Origin: Bacteroidales bacterium
Lineage (GTDB): Bacteria > Bacteroidota > Bacteroidia > Bacteroidales > JALTDM01
Reading direction: 5' to 3'
NCBI GenBank assembly: GCA_026996635.1
Contig: JALWKH010000406.1
Span: 2,841 to 9,508, forward strand
DNA length: 6,668 bases
Under the pieces are notes generated by a model. The model was not told where the DNA came from, did not search any database, and was given only the letters and a program-made list of their open reading frames with translations. Every line of letters begins with the position of its first letter. The stretch's first letter is position 1. Below, in pieces: positions 1 to 6,400 of this stretch. The position numbers were made by a program, and so were the translations under genes.

Positions 1-1043
1 ATTATTTCCGCAGCAAACTTCCCAAAGACACCAAACTGATGGTAATGGTCAAAGCATTTTCTTACGGAAACGGAAATTACGAAATTGCAAACTTACTTCA
101 ATACCACAAAGTTGATTATCTTGGCGTTGCCTTTGCCGACGAAGGTATTGCACTGCGGAAATCAGGCATTTACCTGCCGATTATGGTAATGAACCCAGAA
201 CCTTCCACTTACGAAGAAATTATTGAGCACAACCTTGAACCGGAAATTTACAGTTTTGAAGTGTTGGAAAACTTCTACAACGAAGTTATCCGCCAACGTT
301 TGGTGGAATATCCCATTCACATAAAACTCAACACCGGAATGAACCGCCTCGGCTTCAACCCCGAAGAAGTGGAAACACTTATCGGCATACTCAACAAGCA
401 CCCCGAAGTTAAGGTAAAATCAGTTTTCTCGCATTTGGCATCTTCCGACGACCCCGCCGATGATGAATTTACCGAAACACAAATACAACTTTTCTCATCG
501 CTTGCCGCAGAAATAGAAAAAGGCTTGAACAAAAAACTCATAAAACATATTCTGAACTCACACGGTATTTTGCGTTTCCCGCAATACTCTTTTGATATGG
601 TAAGGCTGGGAATAGGACTTTACGGATTCTCAGAAACCAACCAAGAAGACCTTGAAAATGTAAGCACGCTGAAAACAAGAATCTTACAGATAAGAAACAT
701 CACTCCACCTGCATCTGTCGGTTACAACCGCAAAGGCAAAATTGAAAAACCAACTAAGATAGCCATCATACCGATAGGATATGCACACGGTTACAGCAGA
801 ATGTTTGGCAATGGCAGAGGGAAAATGCTAGTAAAAGGCAAAAAAGTGCCGACAGTGGGCAATATAAATATGGATATGACGGCAATAGATGTTACCGGCT
901 TGGATGTAAAACCTGGAGATGAAGTAATAGTTTTCGGAGAAGGACATACTGCTGCCGAACTTGCAAAAGAAATCGGCACCATACCTTACGAAATAATCAC
1001 ATCAATATCACCAAGAGTAAAGCGTATTTATTATTATGAATAA
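1..1043 (+). CDS. alr: Alanine racemase, C-terminal part (5' end outside window); possibly the Alr half of a MurF-Alr fusion
   Basis: PLP-dependent enzyme that interconverts L- and D-alanine in the cytoplasm and supplies D-Ala for peptidoglycan. The frame is open from position 3 with no stop, so the ATG at 39 is internal and the true start lies upstream. Seen in sequence, numbering from that ATG: the PLP-lysine motif MVKAFSYGNG with Lys5 (bases 51-53), HIKLNTGMNRLGF (94-106) in the barrel, FDMVRLGIGLYG (185-196), Arg214 in LKTRI (probably the Arg facing the pyridine nitrogen), the second catalytic base Tyr229 in SVGYNRKG (bases 723-725), IPIGYAHGY (244-252) and NINMDM (275-280). Both domains, the TIM barrel and the C-terminal beta domain, reach a normal end (ISPRVKRIYYYE). 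From memory of the family, the wording around the PLP lysine (FRSKLPKDTKLMVMVKAFSYG) looks like the Alr domain of the bifunctional MurF-Alr proteins of Bacteroidota, but the MurF part would be off-window. The last 8 bases overlap the next gene, suggesting co-transcription. Confidence 0.95.
   Translation, partial: YFRSKLPKDTKLMVMVKAFSYGNGNYEIANLLQYHKVDYLGVAFADEGIALRKSGIYLPIMVMNPEPSTYEEIIEHNLEPEIYSFEVLENFYNEVIRQRLVEYPIHIKLNTGMNRLGFNPEEVETLIGILNKHPEVKVKSVFSHLASSDDPADDEFTETQIQLFSSLAAEIEKGLNKKLIKHILNSHGILRFPQYSFDMVRLGIGLYGFSETNQEDLENVSTLKTRILQIRNITPPASVGYNRKGKIEKPTKIAIIPIGYAHGYSRMFGNGRGKMLVKGKKVPTVGNINMDMTAIDVTGLDVKPGDEVIVFGEGHTAAELAKEIGTIPYEIITSISPRVKRIYYYE
1036..1043 (+). other. alr/glycosyltransferase start-stop overlap
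   Basis: The eight bases ATGAATAA contain the glycosyltransferase start (1036-1038) and, in a different frame, the alr stop TAA (1041-1043). Such overlaps usually mean one transcript and translational coupling: a ribosome ending alr can restart on the next gene. Coupling is inferred; the overlap is seen directly. Confidence 0.8.
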
Positions 1044-1809
1044 ACTTTCGGCAGTAATAATCACATACAATGAAGAAAGAAACATAAAAAGATGCCTTGA
1101 TTCTCTAATAGGCGTAGCTGACGAAATTGTGGTTGTAGATTCGTATTCCACAGATAAGACAAAAGAAATTTGTGAACAATACCCTATTGTACGCTTTATA
1201 GAACATGAGTTTGAAGGCTACATAGAGCAAAAAAATTGGGCACGATTGCAAGCCACATACGATTTGGTTTTGTCACTTGATGCCGACGAAGCCCTTGATG
1301 AAACTCTCAAACAATCAATCTTGAAGGTAAAGGAAAACACAGACGCAGACGGCTATACAATGAACCGCCTGACCAACTATTGCGGCACTTGGGTAAGACA
1401 CAGCGGTTGGTACCCCGACAAAAAACTACGGTTATGGTTCAAAGATAAAGGACAATGGACAGGATTAAATCCGCACGATAAGTTTGAAATGGTGGAAGGT
1501 GCAGTAATAAAGCACCTCAAAGGCAATATTCTTCATTACAGCTACTATACACTTGATGACCATTACAAGCAAATAGAAAAATTTACAACCATTCTTGCCG
1601 ATTCAATGTACAAGCGAAACATAAAGAGCTCAACTTTCAAAATTATGTACAAATCGGCTTTTAAATTTTTCCGTGACTACATAATCAAACTCGGATTCTT
1701 GGATGGTAAAGCAGGCTGGCTTATTGCAAAAAATTCGGCGTATGCCACCTATTTGAAATATTACAAGTTGAAGAAATTGTACGAAGCAAAAGAAGAAAAA
1801 TCAGCGTGA
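1036..1809 (+). CDS. Family 2 glycosyltransferase, WaaE/KdtX-like (LPS core type)
   Basis: A 257-residue GT-A fold glycosyltransferase, expected to act at the cytoplasmic face of the inner membrane and move a sugar from a nucleotide donor to a lipopolysaccharide core or related surface glycan. Seen: the N-terminal strand and nucleotide-binding start LSAVIITYNEERNIKRCLDS (4-23), VVDSYSTDKT (33-42) with donor-contacting Asp35, the metal-binding DADE (82-85), and RHSGWYPDKKLRLW (121-134), characteristic of the WaaE/KdtX (LPS beta-1,4-glucosyltransferase) subgroup. The C-terminal part has LGFLDGKAGWLIA (219-231), a conserved weakly hydrophobic segment in this family, then a Lys-rich tail. Length is usual for the subgroup. 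The ATG lies inside the end of alr (8-base overlap), and the glycosyltransferase core begins three residues after it, so the start is well supported. No clear Shine-Dalgarno is seen, as is common in this phylum. The donor sugar and acceptor cannot be read from sequence. Confidence 0.92.
   Translation: MNKLSAVIITYNEERNIKRCLDSLIGVADEIVVVDSYSTDKTKEICEQYPIVRFIEHEFEGYIEQKNWARLQATYDLVLSLDADEALDETLKQSILKVKENTDADGYTMNRLTNYCGTWVRHSGWYPDKKLRLWFKDKGQWTGLNPHDKFEMVEGAVIKHLKGNILHYSYYTLDDHYKQIEKFTTILADSMYKRNIKSSTFKIMYKSAFKFFRDYIIKLGFLDGKAGWLIAKNSAYATYLKYYKLKKLYEAKEEKSA
1801..1809. other. 9-bp tail-to-tail overlap of the convergent genes
   Basis: The last nine bases of the + strand glycosyltransferase (TCA GCG TGA: Ser-Ala-stop) are, on the - strand, the last nine bases of the lipoprotein gene (TCA CGC TGA: Ser-Arg-stop). 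The codon registers coincide, so each gene's TGA is the complement of the other gene's final Ser codon. There is no room for an intergenic terminator, and I see no GC-rich hairpin plus T-tract on either side. Confidence 0.9.
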
Positions 1810-2208
1810 GACCCTTATTTTATCCATTTTCATATTAAGGCTGTCAAGCACCCTTTCATAGATTTTCAGCAATTCATCCTGATGAAAGGAATAAAACTCC
1901 AATGTCTTGTAAAAATCGGGATTTTTCACACCATGCTTTTTAAAAACCGATGCATAAAAGTCTTTCAACCCTTCCTCTTTTTTTGTTATTCCGATTTTTT
2001 TCAAGTTATTTGCAAAGTCTTGCTGATTAGAAGCCAAATATCCGTCAGCCAAATGAATATCCACAAGCAAAGCCACTAAGGTGTCTTCATTTATATATGG
2101 TTTCTTCATATCTTCAGGAACATCTATTCTAACGGTAGGAGCGTTGCAAGAACTAAAAAAAGCAAAAAAAATCAACACACCAAACAATCTAACCGTAAAC
2201 TTTCTCAT
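1801..2208 (-). CDS. Small DUF4296-like lipoprotein
   Basis: A 135-residue predicted lipoprotein of unknown function. Seen: a short basic start (MRKFTVR), a hydrophobic stretch at 8-18 and a lipobox FFSSC with Cys21 as the lipidated residue, so SPase II processing and anchoring in the outer or inner membrane are expected. The mature part begins with a Pro-rich stretch (VPEDMKKPYI, 30-39), then the helix TLVALLVDIHLADGYLAS (43-60), whose form 'll.DiHLAdg' is the hallmark I associate with DUF4296 (Bacteroidota-restricted). The rest (70-135) is charged and probably helical, with HGVKNPDFYKTLEFYSFH and a basic tail. The ATG overlaps the stop of the upstream PorP/SprF gene by one base, so it is very likely the last gene of the adhesin operon. 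The family assignment is from memory of the motif. It could serve export or anchoring of the adhesin, or be an unrelated passenger; the sequence cannot tell. Confidence 0.85.
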   Translation of the reverse strand: MRKFTVRLFGVLIFFAFFSSCNAPTVRIDVPEDMKKPYINEDTLVALLVDIHLADGYLASNQQDFANNLKKIGITKKEEGLKDFYASVFKKHGVKNPDFYKTLEFYSFHQDELLKIYERVLDSLNMKMDKIRVSR

Positions 2209-2210
2209 TA
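2206..2210 (-). other. Stop/start overlap (TAATG) between PorP/SprF and lipoprotein genes
   Basis: Read on the - strand, the PorP/SprF stop TAA (2210-2208) and the lipoprotein start ATG (2208-2206) share the A at 2208. This is a classic arrangement for re-initiation and implies that the two proteins come from one mRNA in linked amounts. The coupling is inferred. Confidence 0.85.
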
Positions 2211-3143
2211 CAATTCAATTTTCAAAACACTTTCGCTTCTTTTAATTTTACTAAACTTGTAACCTATCATAACTTCGTGGGTACCGGAATTATATTTTGC
2301 AATATGACTGACACTCAAATCAAACGAATATCCGAACATTATCTGTTTATTATATTCATAGCCTACCATAAAACTTACTGCATCCATTGTTCTGAATGAA
2401 ATACCTGCCCATGCTTTTTTTTGATAAAAACCTCTTAAAGTAATATCTGCTTGCAATGGCACCGGCCACATAAACTTCAAAAGAAGAGAAGGTGCCAGCA
2501 TGAAATTATCATTTATTTCATAAAAATACCCTCCTTCAAAGAAAAAGTGTGTCCTCACCCTATTTACACCGATATTATCCAAATCTTTGAACTTTATTGC
2601 ATTGTTCATCAACTGGAAAAACGATAAACCGGCATAAAAATCTGATGATTTATACATTACTCCGAAATTAGCATCGGGAACATAAGCCGAATATACTTGA
2701 TTACCGAGAGACGGGTCACCTTCGTCATGTAATGTAATTTTTGAACCGTCTATTTTAAACTGCTGAATTCCTAAACTTAATCCCATTCCAAGTCTGTCAT
2801 TAGGAGTAACACCGTCAATCTTCAAAATGTAAGTATAAGAACCGTAAACCCCTACTCTTGATGTAGGACCGACAACATCATTGTACACATAACCGCCGTA
2901 ACCTACATTTTTTCTCCTATCGGGACCATAAAGGCTTAAAACAAAAGTCCTTGGGGCATCGGTTATACCAACCCATTGTATCCTATTGTTTATTCGAGCT
3001 TGGTAATAGCCTTCAAATCCTGCATTTGCCGGATTTATTACATATTCGTTAAACACATATTGACTATAATGCTGTAATTGCTGAGCACTCAAGAATGTTG
3101 TTAACCCAAGCAAAAAAAGCAATATGTAAAATCTCTTCATCAT
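2208..3143 (-). CDS. PorP/SprF family type IX secretion outer-membrane protein
   Basis: A 311-residue outer-membrane beta-barrel protein of the PorP/SprF family. In Flavobacterium, SprF is needed for secretion of the partner adhesin SprB; PorP is part of the T9SS in Porphyromonas. Seen: a signal peptide (MMKRF, then a hydrophobic core at 6-19, likely cut after Ala20 in FLSA-QQ), the family opening QHYSQYVFNEYVINPANAGF (24-43), then NNRIQWVGITDAPRTFVLS (52-70), and GYGGYVYNDVVGPTSRVGVY (81-100), all matching the family signature 'NPAyaG...R.QWvGi.gAP.T'. The body alternates polar and aromatic residues as in beta strands, and near the C-terminus YNSGTHEVMIGYKF (284-297) is the usual final strand. 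Length is typical. Two adjacent Met codons occur; either could be the start. It lies 13 bp after the adhesin gene, so I read it as the dedicated SprF-type partner of that adhesin, not the core PorP. Confidence 0.95.
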   Translation of the reverse strand: MMKRFYILLFLLGLTTFLSAQQLQHYSQYVFNEYVINPANAGFEGYYQARINNRIQWVGITDAPRTFVLSLYGPDRRKNVGYGGYVYNDVVGPTSRVGVYGSYTYILKIDGVTPNDRLGMGLSLGIQQFKIDGSKITLHDEGDPSLGNQVYSAYVPDANFGVMYKSSDFYAGLSFFQLMNNAIKFKDLDNIGVNRVRTHFFFEGGYFYEINDNFMLAPSLLLKFMWPVPLQADITLRGFYQKKAWAGISFRTMDAVSFMVGYEYNKQIMFGYSFDLSVSHIAKYNSGTHEVMIGYKFSKIKRSESVLKIEL

Positions 3144-3156
3144 TTTCAGCTGTTTC
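3144..3156 (-). promoter_or_regulatory. Short A-rich leader before the PorP/SprF gene
   Basis: The 13 bases between the adhesin stop and the PorP/SprF ATG read GAAACAGCTGAAA on the - strand. There is no Shine-Dalgarno core; the A-rich sequence just before the ATG is typical of Bacteroidota translation starts. The gap is too short for a promoter or terminator, which supports a single transcript. The CAGCTG palindrome is too short to act as a hairpin. Confidence 0.5.
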
Positions 3157-3429
3157 TTAATACATTATTGTTATTGGTCCGGTTATCGGTTCTGTTTCTA
3201 ACGGATCATTCAATTTTATTATGTAATAATATGTTCCGGTCGGCAACTTCTTGCCTTTATAAGTTCCATCCCATCTTTCCGACGGAGGATAACCTTTAGA
3301 ATAGAATAATAATTCTCCCCATCTGTTATAAATCTCAATTTCCACATTCGGGTACATCTCAATATTATCTATTACCCATACATCATTTATTCCATCCCCG
3401 TTAGGTGTTATACCGTTAGGAATAACAAG
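3157..3429 (-). other. T9SS gliding-motility-associated C-terminal domain (CHU_C/type B CTD)
   Basis: The last 90 residues of the adhesin plus stop. Seen: IPNGITPNGDGINDVWVI, the Tyr/Pro-rich MYPNVEIEIYNRWGELLFYS, RWDGTYKGKKLPTGTYYYII and the end ITGPITIMY. These are the signature blocks of the gliding-motility-associated C-terminal domain (PF13585/TIGR04131), the targeting signal for the type IX system. This class is the one known to depend on a SprF-type partner, which fits the neighbour gene. It holds about seven Lys/Arg residues in 90, unlike the repeats. It ends in Tyr where I would more often expect a basic residue. Confidence 0.93.
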
Positions 3430-6400
3430 ATGTGGTATTACTATTACTTTAACAGAATCCATTTCGGTACAACCATGTTCATCCGTTACAATCACATAAT
3501 ATGTAGTTGTCTCATCGGGCGAAGCAACAGGATTACTAATTGTATTATTAGATAAGCCCTCGGAAGGCATCCACAAATATGTGCAACCTGCATGACCACC
3601 CGTTACATTAAGTTGTGTGGAATGGTCTGCCATAATTTCAACATCTTCCCCTGCATCAATATTCATTCTTTCATAAACATTTACTATCACTGAATCCCAG
3701 TTATAACAAATTGTATCATAAGCGGTAAAATAATAAACTGTTGTATCTTGCGGGAACACAAGTGGTGTTAATGTTGTAGAATCAATCATATTTGTTGTGG
3801 GACTCCATTCAAAACGTTGTCCGTTTGTAAAGCCGTAAATCATTATTGTATCTCCTGGACATATTGTTGTGTCGGTATCGGCTCTTGCAACCACCAATAT
3901 TTGAGGATTGAGAAATACCGAATCGCTTTGCGAACAACCTAAGCTGTCTGTAACTGTAAGATAATACACTCCACCGTCCAGTCCCAAGAGTTGATTAGTC
4001 GTATCTCCTGTATTCCAATGGTAAGAATACATTCCGCTGCCACCCGAAACATTGGCAATTATATTGCCGTCTGCACTTCCGTATTCACACAAAGGATTTG
4101 TTACATCAAAATCCAAGGTTATTTCCGGATTAGAAATAATAACCGTGTCAAATGATGCCGAACATCCATTCGCATCTGTAACCGTTAAAGAATAATTACC
4201 TGCACACAAACTGTCAACAAAAGAAGTATCAATAGTTGAATCGTAATTCCATTGATAAGTATATGGCGCAGTACCATTGCTTACAACTACTCCTATAGCA
4301 CCGTTACATTCTTGATAACATACTATCAAACTTGATGTTGAATTACTGTCTATAGATATGGTTAAAGCCGGTGGATTCGGAAGTGTTACCGTATCAATAA
4401 CATAACAACCGCTGTCATCCGTAACAGTTACTATATAATCACCCGAACATAATCCGCCAACACTGTCTGTGGTTGCAGAACCTGCCGCAGTATCCCATTG
4501 GTAAGTATATGGCGGGAAACCTCCGCTACCAGATACAATCAAACTTCCGTTGCAATCTCCGTAACATACGGGTAAAATTATGGAATCAACATTAACTTGC
4601 AGATTGGAAGTATCCAAGATTGCAACAGAATCATTATATATACATCCGTTTGCATCTACCACGGTAATAGTAACATATCCCCCACACAATGAATCTGCCG
4701 TAGCAGTAGTGTCTCCATTACTCCAAATGAAATCATAAGGAGCTGTTCCGCCTGAAACCGTTGCAGTGGCATGACCCGTACAAATTCCTGCACAAGGTAT
4801 AACATTAACATCGGTAAAGGTGAGTACAACACTATCAGGTTGGGTTATTTCCACACTGTCTGTTTTTTGACACCCGTTGGCATCCGTAATGGTGAATACA
4901 TACCACCCTGCGCCGATATTACTCATTGTATCTGTATTACCTACAGGAGTAGAATATGTATAAGGTGGCACACCACCCGAAGCAACAATAACAGCAGTAG
5001 CACTGTCGTAACCGTAACACCTGATGGTATCTGTAACGTAAACAGTGTCTTCCAGCAGTGTAGGTTCCGTTATCTCAATACTGTCAATCTTTTGACACGA
5101 GTGAGCATCCGTCAATGTAAATGAATAATAACCTGCACACAAATTAGAAACAGATGTATCAGTTGAACCTGTTGACCATATCACACTATAGGGCTGCGTA
5201 CCTCCTCCCGGACTTATGGATATGCTTCCGTTACAAGCTCCGTTACAAGTAACATTGTTTACTACACTTGTATAAGACAATTCATCGGATTGAGTAATGC
5301 TGTCTTGAGCCACTCGTGTACAGTTGTTGGCATCAACTACGGTTACGGAATACAGTCCAACACACAAAGAGTCAATATAATCCGTTGTTTCTCCATTACT
5401 CCAGGTATATGTGTATGGCGGTGTTCCGCCCATTACATTTGCTTGTATATTTCCGTCACAATTACCGTTACAGGTTATATTGTTTACGGTAAGTGTTAAA
5501 TTCATATCCGAAGTATCCACTACAGTTTCTTGGTGAGAAACCTGGCACCCGTTGGCATCCGTTACGGTTACAGTATAAATATTAGGACACAAACCTCCTA
5601 TCGAATCGGTAGCATCTCCGGTATTCCACAAATAAGCATAGCCCGGCGTGCCTCCATGAGCGGATACAACAATGTATGCAGCACATTGTCCGCAATATGC
5701 TTCCGTAATCGTATCTGTTTGTATGTAGAAAGAATCTGGCTGTGCAATGTAAATTGAATCAACTATGCTACACAAATTAGCATCAGTAACCGTTACATAA
5801 GCCCAACCTTCACATAAGCTGTCTGCCACATTTGTTGTATCACCATTACTCCAATTGTAATTATAAGGTGTTGTACCCCCACTTACATTAATCGTAGCGC
5901 TACCGTCACAACCTCCGAAACAGGTTACATAATTACTATCCGTAAACTGTATTTGCAAAGGCTGAGGTTCTGCAATCGTTGTGTCAGACGTTAATTGACA
6001 TCCGTTGACATCCGTCACGGTCACATCATAAGTACCTGCACAAATATTATTCAATGTAGATGCCGTATCTGTAGTATTCCACACATACGAATACGCTGGT
6101 GTTCCTCCGTTTACATTTACAGCAATACTTCCGTTGCAGTCTCCTGCACACAAAGGCTCAACAGCAGAGAAATGTGCCACCAAAGAATCCGGTTGGGTTA
6201 ATTCGACACTGTCTGTTTTTGTACACGAATTTGCATCTGTTATTGTCAAATAATATGTACCTGCACAAAGTCCCGAAATTGTATCGGAAGTTGCCCCTGT
6301 GTTCCAATTGTATGAATAAGGTGGTGTGCCTCCGGATACTTGTACACCGATGCCACCGTTGCAATCTCCATGGCACAACGGCATAGCAATCAAAAATGTA

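Noticed and set aside
162..982. Small - strand open frames within alr (162-401, 317-541, 791-982) and a + strand frame at 1882-2079 within the lipoprotein gene
   Set aside because: Each is fully inside a well-supported gene on the other strand and shows no recognisable motif.
1810..1870. Terminator between the convergent operons
   Set aside because: No GC-rich stem with a following T-tract is visible on either strand, and the coding regions overlap.
2155..2171. Two A-tracts (A7 at 2155-2161, A8 at 2164-2171) in the lipoprotein signal peptide as a phase-variation switch
   Set aside because: The tracts encode the Phe-rich hydrophobic core, similar A/T runs occur elsewhere in the window (e.g. 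T7 at 1978-1984), and the frame is intact. Only strain comparison of tract length would revive the idea.
4771..6386. Several open frames of 68-117 codons on the + strand opposite the adhesin (e.g. 4771-5124, 5290-5499, 5530-5757, 5995-6201, 6099-6386)
   Set aside because: They are antisense shadows of the tandem protein repeats: related sequence recurs in each because the repeat DNA recurs, and none shows domain motifs or its own gene spacing.
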